Shown here one piece after another: positions 11,693 to 24,455 of a DNA stretch of 64,000 nucleotides. Where the stretch lies: assembly GCA_030704615.1 (NCBI GenBank), contig CM060731.1:37634001-37698000 (forward strand), written 5' to 3'. The stretch comes from Takakia lepidozioides (taxonomy: Eukaryota > Streptophyta > Takakiopsida > Takakiales > Takakiaceae). Each line of letters begins with the position of its first letter. Positions within the stretch are counted from its first letter, which is position 1. A model generated the notes under the pieces. That model was not told the DNA's origin. It was given only the letters and a program-made list of their open reading frames with translations, and did not search any database. Position numbers and translations under genes: made by a program.

Positions 11693-14600
11693 CTACATAA
11701 GTGTCTCCCTCACCCATGCCACTTCTGTAATATCGTGAACCACTCGTCGGGATCGAGGGTCCTTGTGAAGGACCACCTTCCAGTTCCCTCGTGAACTTTT
11801 TTCATCCGAGAAAAAAACTTGCTCCACCTGACTAGGGAATGTCCAGGGCTGCTCCATCCGAGGTAACATGCGACTGAAGTCAACCAAGAGAAAGCCATAA
11901 TCATCTCGTTTCATGGTGGCATTCCGGCCCACCATGTGTGACCTCACCCATCTACACAAGAACAGAATTGGGTTGAGAATTCCATAATCCAGTTGAATTA
12001 TTTCTGTTACAACACCCACATATTCCAATTGGGATAACACTCGTTTGGACATACCTGCTCTATTTTCGCTTTCCTGATGGAATACTTGAGCAACTCCAGA
12101 ATCAAATGTCACCCTGTCTGTGGCGCCAGTCCCATCACGTATTGCTCGAAAGTGATTGCCGTAAGCATACATGGACTTGAAGCCCAAGGACTGTACTGCT
12201 GGTGGTATACATAAATGGCATATGTCCAAATCATAGGACTCACCTGAACTCACCTTGCGTTGGACAGCACCTTCAATCCATTCATGGAATGGAGCCAGTA
12301 AGCGCATATCTGTTGGGTATGGAATTTCTCCATTGTGGTGGTCTTGGTCTTGTCCACAAAGGAATGTTGTTCTGAACTCAGTGCGGGATGCTTCTATGAG
12401 TGCCATCTCCTCTTCATAGGCCCTGTCCAAATGAGAATTGCAAATTAGGATTACAGCTTATACCATTGGCAGAAATGAAACACACAGGATATGATAAGCA
12501 ACATACTTACTCAAGGAATGGTTTCATGCAATCTGTGTTGTGCAAAATATACTCGTGTGCACTGTCTCGTTCTTGAATGGTGAGGACTCGTACACTTCCC
12601 AATCCTTGAACCACCTCCCCACTAACTGAGTCTTCTTCATTGGAGTCCCACACCCTTCGGCTTGTAGCATGAAATTCAGCCATATACTCAGTTAGAAACC
12701 CTAGGGCCTCATCCAAAGCATACCCTTCCGCCATGCTCCCTTCAGGTCGGCTCATATTCCTTACATAGCCTTTTAATGTCTTCATATACCGTTCCATAGG
12801 ATACATCCAACGGCTAGACACGGGACCACACACCTCCAATTCGTCCACAAGGTGTACAAGCAAGTGAGTCATGATATCAAAAAATGACGGAGGGAATTCT
12901 TTCTCCAGCAGACACATAGTGATTGCAACATCTTCTTTTAAGGCCGGTAGCTCAGTTGGATTAATGATCTTTGCACACACTTTTCGGAAGACTCGAGAAA
13001 GCCTCATAATTGCCATCCGTGGACCCTTTCCCAATACCCCTCGAATGCAAAGAGGTAAAATCTGCTGCATCATTACATGGTAGTCATGGGTTTTCATTGT
13101 AGACAGTTTATTGTCAGCCACATGTTTCTGGAATGTGGCAGCATAACCTGTGGGGGCCTTTACTGCAGCCAATGTTTCCAAAAACAACACCTTCTCATCT
13201 TCAGTAAGAACATATGGGGCCAAAGGCTTCACCAACTTGTTCGGGTGAGAGGGATGGGGTCTCAACCACAAGTGTTCACGAATGACATTGAGTTCCATAT
13301 CCTTCCTAGATGTGGCTGTGTCCTTCTCCCCAAGAATGGTTCTCAGCACATTCTCACACAAATTTTTTTCACAATGCATCACATCCAGTGTGTATCGGAT
13401 GAGTAAGTCTTTCCAGTATGGCAATTGGTTCAAAACAGTGACCCGTTTCATGCCATGTTCCTTTGAAGGGTCCTGTTTTCCCCCCTCAGCCCCTCCCATT
13501 GCGAGATACAACTCTCTGGTTTTAGCCCGGTCAAATTGCTCACTTGCAGTGACCACCATAGGAGCTGCTCTATGTTCCACATGTCCATTAAAGTGGGACG
13601 AGTTATTCCTATAGGGATGAACAGCAGGCAAGTATCTCCTATGACCAAGATACAAAACTTTTTTGCATGCCTTCGAGTACCTGGAATCAACATTAGGGCC
13701 GCAAGCTGGGCAAGCCTTGTATCCCCCGTGTGCGCATCCTGCTAGCAACCCATAAGCTGGAAAGTCGTGGATTGACCACATCAAGATGGCCCTCATGCGA
13801 AATGACTGTTGCCCCACTAGGCTACTTCCATCCAATGCCTCCACACCAACTTCCCACAACAATTTTAGCTCATCCACAAGGGGCTGCAGATAAACATCTG
13901 CATTGTCATTTCCCACAGATTGTGGTCCAGGAATCAATAAAGCCAACATCGTGAAAAATGGCTTAGTACACAGCCAGGGTGGAAGATTATAGTTTACCAA
14001 CATGACAGGCCAAGTTGACCATTTGTTTGATTTATCACTGTAAGGATTGACACCATCCCATGCGAGACCCAATCGCAGATTTCTGGGGTCCGCTGCAAAC
14101 TCAGGCCATTTTTGGTCAATGTGGGCCCAAGCCTTGCTGTCTGCTGGGTGCCTAACCAAGCCATCCAGACTTCGATTCTTAAAGTGCCATGACATTAACT
14201 CTGAGATGGATTTGGCTTTATACATTCGAAGCAGCCTTGGAATGATAGGGAAATGTCGAAGGACCTTACGAGGTACTGGTGTCTTCGTACCCACCACATA
14301 ACGACGTGCCTGACATTTTGGACAAACCTCCAAATTCTGAAGCTCCCTTCTGAACAACACACAGCCTTTCGGACATGCATGTATACTCTCGTAATGAAGC
14401 CCGAGTTCCATTATGAGTTGTTTTGCCTCATAGTGGGACTTTGGCAGGCAATTGTCTGCTGGCAACAGTTGTCTTCCTAACAATGTAAGGAGTTCATCGA
14501 CAAAGGTGTTTGACACACCATGGGTTTGACAAGCATTTAACAGCAGTAAGGTAGCAGACAATCGAGAGGAAGAACTCCCTACATATAAAGCCCTGGATGC

Positions 14601-15321
14601 CTCGTGCTCAAAACGTAAGGCACTCGCTGCACCACGATCACCATCGCTCTTCAGTCCACCATCAGTCTGCTCTGGCACTCCATCTGTGTCCCATTGGCCC
14701 TGTGTTCCATCTCCCGGTTCCTCATGTGCATCACCAGTTTGCACCCCATTATCTATAGTTGCGAATGTCTCCCGGAGCATTCTAAGCATGTCAAGATTAC
14801 GATCCAAGGTATCAGGACCACCTGCAGGGCTGGTTTCCGTTCTAAACCCCTCATGTTCGTCTCCAGAGTTTTCCTGCTTAGTACATATCAGACGCCACAT
14901 GTCAATCCACTATAAGATGGGGAGTTTTTTCATTTGCAATAGTGGATGTGGAACGTGCCATTTATACAGGCACGTGGCAATAGGAAAACGGACATGTACA
15001 ATACTCTACACCTTACAACAATACCGCTACCAGGAATTTGAACTGTTTCTTATAATTTCAAAGTATGCATCTGCAAAGGGAAGAGAATCCAGAGATATGC
15101 ACCGGGAGTTCTCGTAAGTTAGGATCTCGCAAGTTCAAAAGCAGATGACGCTTAGCCCGGCCAATGGTTTGCCAGTTCCCACCATGACAGGCATTGCATG
15201 GACATAGAATTTTCCGAAGACCCAGTCTTCTTGCTCGCGCTTCCTCTAGTTTCCACAATCTGTCATCGTCATGTTCTGCTTGTGTCCGCCTTTGCAATCG
15301 ATGGGCAGTAGGAGGGATCAT
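11693..15321 (-). CDS. TNP2: CACTA transposase TNP2
   Basis: The main exon runs from about 14909 (ATG at 14900) to 12511. It joins in phase to a second exon, 12422-11693 (donor TTGA|GTAAGT, acceptor GGACAG|G). The long exon carries the TNP2 transposase domain of plant CACTA elements (LAWDGVNPYSDKSNKWSTWP, then MWSIHDFPAYGLLAGC, then ACPACG) and then a DUF4218-type region (VHLVDELEVCGPVSSRWMYP). The second exon is DUF4216-like (YVGVVTEIIQLDYG). A further upstream exon from an ATG at 15321 encodes the Cys/His 'transposase-associated' domain (ILCPCNACHGG, IGRAKRHLL). Its donor into the main exon could not be fixed. The main frames are uninterrupted, so this gene may encode an active enzyme that cuts at the CACTA ends. 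Confidence 0.9.
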
Positions 15322-15999
15322 CTTGGCGAGTGAGTGAGACTCGTCAGGAAATGGAGACCCAAATAGAGTGTCCAGAAGTTACACCAGGGCGCAAGCCTAC
15401 AGCGAGGGAGGTAGAACGAGCAAAGCGTCAAGCGGAGAACAAGGCATTCTTCGCACGACTGAAGATCTACGACATTGCAAAGAGGTCCAAACTTCGGTTT
15501 TTTTCATATCCCCTACCTAGCCCTAGCCATGAAACCGCATTAAAAGCTCCAAACCTGCAGAGAGGATATGTTAGGGTTTTGCAGCTGCTGACTTTGTCTT
15601 TCTTCTTCTTTGCAGCGTCGAAGAGAGCTTGAGTCGCCCTAAACGCCTCGTTGAGGAAATCCTCAAACACACAGGTCCTCCTCGCCGAAGTCACAGAGTT
15701 CAACTCCTGCACTCTGCAATGTCACAAGGGGAGAAAGAGGTAGAGCAAGAGGAGGAAGCGCAGGTTCAAGCGGAGTCAGACACAGAGGAGGCACGAGAGC
15801 AAGAATTGCAGCGAGACCAAGATTATGCCGCACATGAAGACTTCAATGAGACCAGCTCGGAGTCAGAGATGGAAACGATGAAAGAAGCCCCAACAAAGAC
15901 AAAGCGCGCAAAGCACCCTGCAAACTCCCCAACCCATCAGCAGGTTTGCGATCTGCACCAAAGTTCTGTCTCCATATGCATATGAAAAGGCAGTGAGGG

Positions 16000-18121
16000 T
16001 AAGAAACAATTGCAGCAAGGTTGTTGGGCATGAGTCTTGCATATGAATTTGGGTGGGAAAAGGCTCACTGGAATGTCAACTCCAGTTGCCTGCTTTCTGG
16101 CTTGGTCTGGATTGTAATGAGGCCAACAGTTGTGGGGGTCATACTTCTTCTTCAACAAAGCCAGATAGACAATGCAGCACTAGAGGCACTTGAAGTCCTT
16201 ACCCCTAAACCCTCCAACATCTCTTTGCCAATTCAACTTGTGGACCATGTGCCTTTGTTTTCAGCAATGTGAGTGTTGGTACTCTTATGGTATGCTTGAC
16301 TCTCCTTCATGATGGTATATAAATGTTGCCTCTTTTTCCTTTTTCATCTTGAACCCATAAACTGAGAATAGTGGTTTTGATTTGGTGATTGTCTCTCACC
16401 AATCCATGGACCAAGAAGAAGAACAACATGAACGGTAGTGACAAGCCACTTTGTCTAACTTCATTTTCATCAGAGAGAGAGAGATTGTACTCATAAGACG
16501 TTGTTTGCCGTAGCCTTGTGGACATTGACCCCGCGCCCAGTTTGAGCGGGAACAAAAGGGACAGAACCTACCTCTGTCAGGGGCTGACGTTGGTAGTAAG
16601 ACTTACCTTCATATATAGAATTAATTCGGGTTTTCCAGATATCCTCTAGAAATCCTTCTTGTATAGATTGACAATGACGCCCTGTCACCAGCGAAAGGGG
16701 ATCGTTTCAGTCTTCTAGATCAGGTTAAAGAGGAGAAGTAGGGATTGAATTCTGTCTTGAAGTTGATGGATTGAACCGTCTCTGCCAACGCCTGATTTAT
16801 GTTGACAACCCGCATGGGATCGCCACCGTGCTTGATAAGCTCGTTGACAATACCATCAGGTCCACCAGCTTTATATCCATTTAAATGTTCAATTGCTTCC
16901 ACAATCTCAGAAGGACTAATGGGAGCGTTATAAGCCATTGAAATATACTCCAGTTCATCAGGGCTGTTTTGCATCATAGGAACAGTTTTTCCAACTGTGT
17001 CCCTCCATTCAGTAGAAGACCCCTCACTGTTAGACCTAGAAGTTATGCCAAGGATACTGTAGTGAGTTTCAAAGGTTTTGACAATGTCAACCGATGAAGT
17101 CACCACTGCACCTTTAGTAGTCTTCAGCGCTTGTACTTGCTGACCGTTTTTCGGCTTGTACAAATGTTGAAGGGCCAACCAGAATTTCTTGTCATTACCA
17201 CCATGGTGTTTGAGTTTATTTCACTGTATAACTTGTCCCAGTATAATTTCTTCTGAGACCTAACAAGCTGTTTGATATCTTTACGGAGCTGGTAGTACCT
17301 CGCCCACAATTCTCTGTTGGTTTCCAAATTGCAGCACTCTTTATAGAGGGCTCGTCTCTCAGCTATCTTGAGTTTAATCTCATTGGTCCACCAATTAACA
17401 GCTCTACCATAGACAATTAGTTTCATCCCAATGATCTTGTCAACCACGGAGGAAACGAAACTCTCCCAAGAGTCCCCTGCTCTTTCGACTTCATTTCTTG
17501 CGTTATCAGAGCGAGACTGAAGTTCTTGGAGCGATTGGACAAAATGAGGGAGACCCTCTTGCAAGGGCTGGACATACTCAGCCTTGACCTCCTCATTATG
17601 GAGTTTTTCTATGCGCCACTTCCGAATCGAATGTTTCACATATCTCTTGGTGTTGGGAAAACACCTTTTGATCTCATTCCAAACCAGGAAATGGTCAGAG
17701 GTACCAATATCAGTTCTGTCGATCAACACATTGGCACACTGGGGGAACAAATTTTTGTCCATTATGATATAATCCACAATGGAACGTTCCCCAGTTTGGG
17801 ATTTCTCACGAGTCCACTGCACTTGGTCACCTCTTGTCCTGTTATTCAAGGTCAAAAGCTGAAGATCTTCTAGACAGTTAATTAACCGTCTGCCATTAGA
17901 ATTCAGTTCGTCCTCACCAAAAGGTCCAATGATATCGTCCTGATGGAGCCCTTTGCCCACCCGGGCATTGAAGTCACCCAATAGCACCACCTGACCTTTG
18001 GCAAGGAACGAAGCACAGTCCAGCTTTACATCTTCGAAGGCTTTGTCTGCATCAGCTTGTGAGCGTCCCCTCTGTGGGCATGTAAACACAACCCACAAAG
18101 AGGTCCTTCGTCCTCGAGACT

Positions 18122-18156
<35 letters not shown>

Positions 18157-19470
18157 CACTCCTGAGAAGTTGCTTATCATAGCCTTGTGGCCACAGACCT
18201 TGCCCGTGCCCAGCAGAACAAGAGGGAACAGACATGAGGGGCTCACTCTAGTAGTAGGACTTACCGTGTTATAAACATTAGTTCAGGCTTTCCAGATTCC
18301 TTTTAGAAAGCCCTTCACACAAGCATCAATATGTTGTATGTGGGCTACCAAGCAATGAGACCCCAACAAGGCCACCGCTTTAGACTCAGCCTTGAGATAT
18401 TGAAAGTTGGTGAACAGAGGTGCAGGGACTATGTTCTTGATGGTCCTGAAGAGGGTCGCTCTCTGATGAGAATACCCCGGACTTGTATCAGAAAATGGAC
18501 ATTGTCTTCAGGCCACCCACACCAGTGAGCATTGACAATCTCCCTTTCCTCTCTACATCTGTTTATTGTTCAAAGATAGACTCCCCATCCTGAGGTAAAA
18601 TTTTCAGTCTAGTGCCAAGGGTAGGTCTGCCCTTCAGATCATCCTCAAAGTCCTCACCCATGTCACAAACTGGAAACGAGTTCAGGGAAGTTTATGCCTA
18701 ACATTGTTTTGTTCGGACATTCTTCATGCTTTTGACATGGCCTTAGACACTTCAGCCTCCACGTCAGATTCATCTAGCAGGGTGAGTTCTTCCTTCCTAA
18801 TATTCAGGTATTTATCATAGGGTCGCTGGTTTGAGGCATGCGATTCAGCTGACTGTACCATCTGACCTTGAACTCATCATGTTGAGAGGTCAAGGCTGGT
18901 ACTCCAAACTCGCCCTGAGCAGCCATGTCAGTTGTTCTACAGCTTCTGGGGTCAGGGGAAAGATATGGAGGATGGTTCACAACCTGCATGCGAACACCAA
19001 AGCTTGTGTTGTGGTCAATAGCGAGAAGTCTAATTTCTTTGACATTGACCAAGGTGTAGCTCAAGGTTGTACCCTCTCCCCGCTGCTCTTCAATGTTTTC
19101 GTTTATCAGCCCTTTAAAAATTAGTGATGCCGCCATACCAGCACTTATGAAGAGATCAGGCCTTATCAGGCCTTGGAGTACACATCTGCCGTGTGGGTTG
19201 GCCAACTCCAATCATGCTAAAACTTTAGAATCCATTCAGCTTTTGGTGCTCAAAGAGAGCATGTCACGTTCTATTGCTTCAGCAATCTCAGAAGAACTAA
19301 TGGGCACGTTGTACCCCTTTGTGATGCACTCCAGTTTTTCAGGGTTGTCTTGGATTGTAGACAGTCATTTCCACTGTACCCTTCCATTCTTTAGAAGACT
19401 CCTCACTGTTTATAGGTAGGTCTGACTGACAGGGTCTTCTTGCATAGGCCTTTGGGCTTTGCTTACCCAC
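16000..19470 (-). mobile_element. Nested LINE fragments inside an intron of the CACTA gene
   Basis: At 18098-16720 the minus strand encodes the end of an AP-endonuclease domain (VVLLGDFNARVG, GTSDHFLVWNE) and then the start of a reverse transcriptase (LNGYKAGGPDGIVNELIKHG), cut off at 16720. A C-terminal LINE piece lies at about 18,720-18,270 (−) and matches the plus-strand piece at 35.04-35.50 kb. A reverse-transcriptase piece with GVAQGCTLSPLLFNVF lies on the plus strand at about 18,930-19,110. A second copy of the RT-start region lies at about 19,200-19,450 (−). The segments 16,430-16,690 and 18,120-18,340 are similar to each other. All lie between exons 2 and 3 of the CACTA gene. Confidence 0.82.
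18125..18153. repeat. (GA)n microsatellite
   Basis: An uninterrupted AG dinucleotide run inside LINE debris. A shorter (GA)n run occupies the equivalent place at about 16,472-16,484. Confidence 0.9.
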
Positions 19471-22400
19471 TAGGTTTGCCATCCCTAATAGTATGGTGGT
19501 ATTGTTTCTCATGTTTATGTTGAGCAATGTGTGCAGAGTTCAGTAAAAAAAAGGAAGGGAATTGCAGGGAAGGATGCGAACGAGCATAAGTCTCTTACTC
19601 CAGCAAAGTGTGCACCAACTATTGCGCCAACTGCTGTGATGAGTGGCGCGGTTGTTCCAACTTACGAAAAACCAGCCCCGCCCACTCCACAGACTGACGT
19701 TCCAGCTCCCTTGTATCCACCAGTATCGGCTCCTCCCTCGTATCCGCTTGTGTACCCGCATATCCTGCCATGTCAGGGTATAATCTGCATGGGCACATGC
19801 CGTATCCTCACTATCAACCTCCAAACAATGATCCTCAGTGCCAGAATTACAATTCTTTTGCTCCACCTGCAGGCGCTCCAATGCATGATCCTAGTCAAGG
19901 TGGGTATTCCATTTACCACCATTATGGAATGCATCCCCATAGTATGTATCCTCCTCGGCCTATGTACAACCAACCTACTTCCTCCCTCTATCCTACCAGC
20001 CCTGCAAGACCACACCAGGGGCAGGTCCAGTATGGTGGCCACCAAACTTCAGGATCCAACTACAGTGGAGTACAACAGCCGGCACCTTCGAGCTTCACTG
20101 CACCGCGGCCACCTCTTTATCCAACATCTCCAGGTACACCTAATACCCTGAAAGGGAAAGGCATTCTGAAACAGACCGAGGATGCATTTGCTCCGCATCA
20201 TCCTGTGGGGTGGGAGACAACAGTCCAGCCCCAACAGAGTGAAGGTGGTAACATGCAAGGTACTGCTGAAACCTTGCAGGATTCCAGCCTTACTCCTGGG
20301 GGGACATCAGGTGTGACTCCTATAGAACGCAAAAATGCTTTAAGGAGGGAAAGAAGGGCACTTGCAAAAGATCTGAGAGACCAGGCTGCTCAGAATGTGG
20401 CTGTAGGGAGGAGGAAATTTTTCATTTCTTGTGATGAACTTGGAAACCCTGAAGGTCCTGCTCGGAACCAGTGGATGACAGCTCTGCGAGGGCAGTGTCA
20501 ACGTTTGTTGGACTGGTCATTGTATGCTCAAGATCAACCATTACACTTAATTGAAAAGATCATGGAGATCTTGGCTTCAGATTGGGAATACGGACCTCCT
20601 GGTCTTAACATAAAGGCTATTACAAAAACAATTTGCGGGCAGCTCAAGTACCAACGAAATAAGCTGTTCAAAAATTACTATAGTGTGGGGCTGCCCAAAC
20701 CCCATCATGTGCCAGACAAGACATGGGCACAACTAGTTGTTAGTTGGGGTTCCACTGATTTCAAGAAATTCCAGGCAAATGGTGTCAAGGCGCGGGGATG
20801 TGTGAAGAATACATCTCGATCGGGTCGCAGTGGAATCAGCGGTGTTGTAGCACGACTGGTATACTTCTCTTACAACATAGGAAGTTCCCACATTGTTTTG
20901 CATTGACAAACTTTATGTGTTGGGTTTTTTTGGATGGAGCTCATAGTCTATTCCTATATGGATGGAATTAGTACACATTGCTACTACTTGGGGGCCTTCT
21001 CAGAGTTGGGCGCCAGCAAGAAACTAAGCACTCTTATTGAGGGGGAGTCATTGACGCTATCCTAGATAATTCTTTACTGTTGGCAGTGTGCTATGCTAGT
21101 CATTTACACTTGCAAGTTTGTTGCAATCACAGGAGAAGGAGACTGGACGTACACCAAGTTTGCAGGAGATCGCCGGTAGCGCCAGGAGTGACAAAGGCTA
21201 CGGGTCGGGGTGTACAGGCAGTGCAGCCACAACGGTATATGAACTCAGTACCAATTCTGGTGTGAATTACATATTCGTGATTTCCATGCCATTGCTAGTT
21301 GCCGTTTGGTTCTCTTTTCTTACTAGTTCATCAGTCAGTGTAGTGAATTGTTACTTTGGAGGTGTTCTATGTGATGGGGCAGGGAATTGGTTCACTAGCA
21401 GCTCGCCTCGATGCTATGGAAAACAAACAAGTGCAGATGGAAGCCAGCTCCAAGGCAGCTTTGGAAGCAGTCCAAGTCCAACTGGAGGCAGCAGCTGCAT
21501 TCAACATTGCGCTCGCAGCTAAACTTGGCATGAATGTGCCAGATTCACAGCCTACAGGTCCACCATGCACCACCTTTGCGCCACATCCAACAAATGAGAC
21601 TATTTCTCATGTTATGGGCTCACCACTCAACCTGTTCAAGGCAGTTTCTTCACCGCCACCAAAGCCAAACACAATAGGCTCATTGTTTGGGCTTTCAGAA
21701 ATGGAGGGGGATGATGACATGGAGGGTTGGTCTGAAGGTGAACTCAATCCATCCCCCCATATTGTTGAGGCAACTGCAAAGTGTTCATCAGTTTTGTTGT
21801 CCCCTACACCAGTAGCACTGCCGGCATATGTACTACCCTCTCAATATGCCTGTGAGGTCTCCATGAATTTGCAGAGTGCCCCACAGAAAGGTGTGTCTTT
21901 TGTACATGATAATCATGTACAAGTTGTAGGTAATTGCCCTTCGGCAACTGAGAGGCAGAAACACATCCTTATACTTGACTTGAATGGATTGTTATGTGAG
22001 AGCAAACTACGAACAAGGGAATACCTAGAGCCCACTGTCACCTCCAGACCTGGGTGTCAGGAGTTTCTGGACCGATGCCTTCAGATTTTTGATGTAGGTG
22101 TATGGTCTTCCATGTCATTGAGTAATGTCCTTCCAGTTGTGAAAGCTTTGTTTCGTGGGAAGCAACCAAAGATGGTGCTTCACCAAGACTATTGTGACCA
22201 GCCTGTGGGAATGGTGGACCCTTTCAATCCTTCTAAAACTGTCATGTACAAGAACTTATGTAAGTTTTGGAAGGACTACAGCCATTACAATCCAACCAAT
22301 ACTTTGCTGGTGGACGATTCCCCACTCACTTGCTTACCCAACCCTGCAAATAATTGCATCTTCCGTATCCATGGAAGTTGAGGGATCAGCCAAACTGCAA

Positions 22401-23486
22401 GAGGCTTATGAAAGAATTACTGCCTTGGTTAGAGGGTGTATCCAAGGCTGCACACATCCCTGAGTATGTGTCAGGGCACCCATACAGATATGGGCAGCCC
22501 AACTACTTGTTCAATACTGCAGCCATGGGTAGTGGATCACAACAATCTGCAAAGGCATCCGAACCAGGGCTTCCTGCTGCCAGAGTTCCAACGACTTTGC
22601 CTCCCGATGCAACAACAAAGCATAATCAAAGAAAGGTGAGAGCAAAAGTTTCAATGCTTGGGCGCGTGGGTGGATTTGTATTGTTAATGCTACTTCACAA
22701 TGTGTGTCATTCGTGCTATTCTCATTTTTTGATCGTTGTGTCATTCAATATACAGATGGTGAAACCAGTGAAGCGTTCAATGGACAGGGAGAGTACAATA
22801 TGTGCTATCAATCAGACTACAACCACAGTGGATCTAACTGAACCACAGGGTGACCAACAAAATCCGCACAGTGTAAGTACTTCATTTGTGCAATTTTGTT
22901 TCCTTGTCTGATGCTGGATCAATACACCTCTTATGTATCGCCACATAGCTGCAGGCCCAACAACCTACAAAGGTAGTTTTGTGACATCGTCCTACCACAT
23001 CCATGTTGACCATGCATAACCTGCTACCAACTAGGTATGGCACCGTTCCAGCTTTGATCATGTCAGCATGTAGTATAGAGACAAGCAAATGCAATTCGGA
23101 ATTGGAAGTACTGCAATAGGTAGGGTTGGGGTGTTTGCTGGAAGAACTTCAATGTCATTTTGCAGGAGTGTCAAGCTGTCAGTCTCTGTTCTCCAGGGTT
23201 CATTTCTGATATAGGAATCTGGTTTTTGTTGCAGTTTCAGATCGGCGACAAGGTGTTATTGTTTGATCCTTGTGCACCAAAAAGAAGGGCAGGTGTGGGA
23301 TATATTGCTGGATTTCCGAAAGCAAATGTGCCAGACAACTATTACCGTATCCATGTGAAATCGGTCATGATTTCAGAGGTTGTGTTGCCGTACCCGGACT
23401 ACTCTGTTACCCCTAATTATACCACATTGGGTGACACGCAGGGAAGTTCCACCTTATGGTCTGAAAAGTTTCTTAAACACGCGTGA

Positions 23487-24424
23487 TATTGAAGGTGCTA
23501 CAAGTTTAGTTTAGTTTTCTTTATGGATTGAGGGTTGCTGAGACAGGTGAACAAAACAGCTCTTCTCACATGAACAGTATTTTTGAATTGATGCTCTTGC
23601 TATTCTCATGTATGATCACAAGATCCCCTTGTTCAAGGGCAACTTCATTTTCCCACATCAAGCCAAATTTTTCTTGTGTAGACATGAATGTGGTATTTTG
23701 CTGGTTGTTTGCTATATTTAATATTAATAACATTACTATTGGTCAATGTGGTTAATAATACAATTATTATCCCTGTTTTAAATAAGCTTTTGTTTAAATG
23801 AAACAAAACAAATAATAATTCTAAAATAATAATATATTACATATTAAATCAAGCAGCCAATGGCTTTTGGGGTGCTATCCCATTTATTATAAGAATAATA
23901 AGAATAATAATATGACTATTCATTTTGGCATTTGTCAACAAATAATAATTGTTTACTTTTCGTCCAATAGGAACAAAACAATGGATATGACAGTATTCAC
24001 ACTAGTGTCATTGCGATCACACCACGACTTGAACCTGGTGTTAAATCTGTGTGAGAGAATCCGTAAGAAGAGCCCTTAATATCTATTATTTATTTAATAA
24101 TTCTGATGGACTCTATTACGTGGCATTCCCTTTGACATACATGTGGCAGACATGGTGGCAATGAGGTGTAATAAGTACCGTAGAAAGACCATTAAGATTA
24201 CTTAGTCAAAATAGTAGTTGAACTAACCAGTCAAAACGGCCGTCAAAATATCCGTCAAAAGAGCCACCTAAACCTACTGCCACATCAGGTGCAAGTTTGG
24301 TGTGAGATGGTTTTTTTCACAGGACCAAGAAAGTTCACATGTGGTGCAAAGGACTAGGTTAACCTAACACCAAGGGGGGGTGTGAACTTGGGCTCTTTTC
24401 ACACCAAAATGTGTGAGAAGAGCC
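23487..24424. other. CACTA right spacer and subterminal region
   Basis: An AT-rich stretch (about 23,700-24,100, with AATAATAAT words) is followed by subterminal TGTGA/TCACA words (GGTGTGAGATGG, GGGTGTGAACTT, TTTTCACACC) up to the inverted repeat. No gene. Confidence 0.6.
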
Positions 24425-24452
24425 GTTAAAAAAACCGGTTTCTGTATTAGTG
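24425..24452 (-). repeat. CACTA terminal inverted repeat, right
   Basis: On the minus strand it reads CACTAATACAGAAACCGG, then a T run and AAC. It is followed on the plus strand by TAT, the same as before the left end. Confidence 0.93.
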
Positions 24453-24455
24453 TAT

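Larger units (their letters stand above)
15351..23486 (+). pseudogene. CACTA second gene: plant transposase (PF03004-type) + FCP1/NIF phosphatase-like domain + DUF8039-like tail
   Basis: Seven exons fit in phase: 15351-15484, 15616-15943, 19537-20858, 21133-21234, 21383-22635, 22756-22872 and 23235-23486. The order is as follows. First come a basic and acidic N terminus and a Pro/Tyr-rich stretch (exon 3). A Ptta/En/Spm transposase domain follows (RKFFISCDELGNPEG, then KAITKTICGQLKYQRNKLF, with a coiled coil SLAARLDAMENKQ). A HAD/FCP1-like domain follows (HILILDLNGLL, VGVWSSMS, TLLVDDSPLTC). The last part is DUF8039-like (IGDKVLLFDP … LPYPDYS). The HAD nucleophile Asp is present but the second Asp of DxDx is Asn, as in some plant DLNG-type relatives. 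Exon 3 (near 19,757) and exon 5 (near 22,355) each need one extra base to stay in frame. It is therefore broken here or mis-sequenced. Its role in transposition is not known. Confidence 0.8.
8135..24452. mobile_element. Complete CACTA (En/Spm) DNA transposon, 16.3 kb
   Basis: The left end begins at 8135 with CACTACTACAAAAACCGG. The right end, read on the minus strand from 24452, begins CACTAATACAGAAACCGG. The first 28 bases match at 24 positions. The three bases before (8132-8134) and after (24453-24455) are both TAT, the 3-bp target duplication expected for CACTA elements. Both subterminal regions (about 8165-8400 and 24290-24420) are dense in TGTGA/TCACA words (GGTGTGA, TTTCACAC, AGTGTGAG), the kind of site bound by the element's own proteins. 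Inside are a TNP2 transposase gene (−), a divergent multi-exon gene (+), a PPR-derived tandem array and LINE debris. Matching ends suggest insertion as one unit. Whether it is still active is unknown; the accessory gene has frameshifts. Confidence 0.93.

Noticed and set aside
18804-19211. Minus-strand open frame of 135 residues
   Set aside because: It is the complement of a plus-strand reverse transcriptase fragment (GCTLSPLLFNVF).
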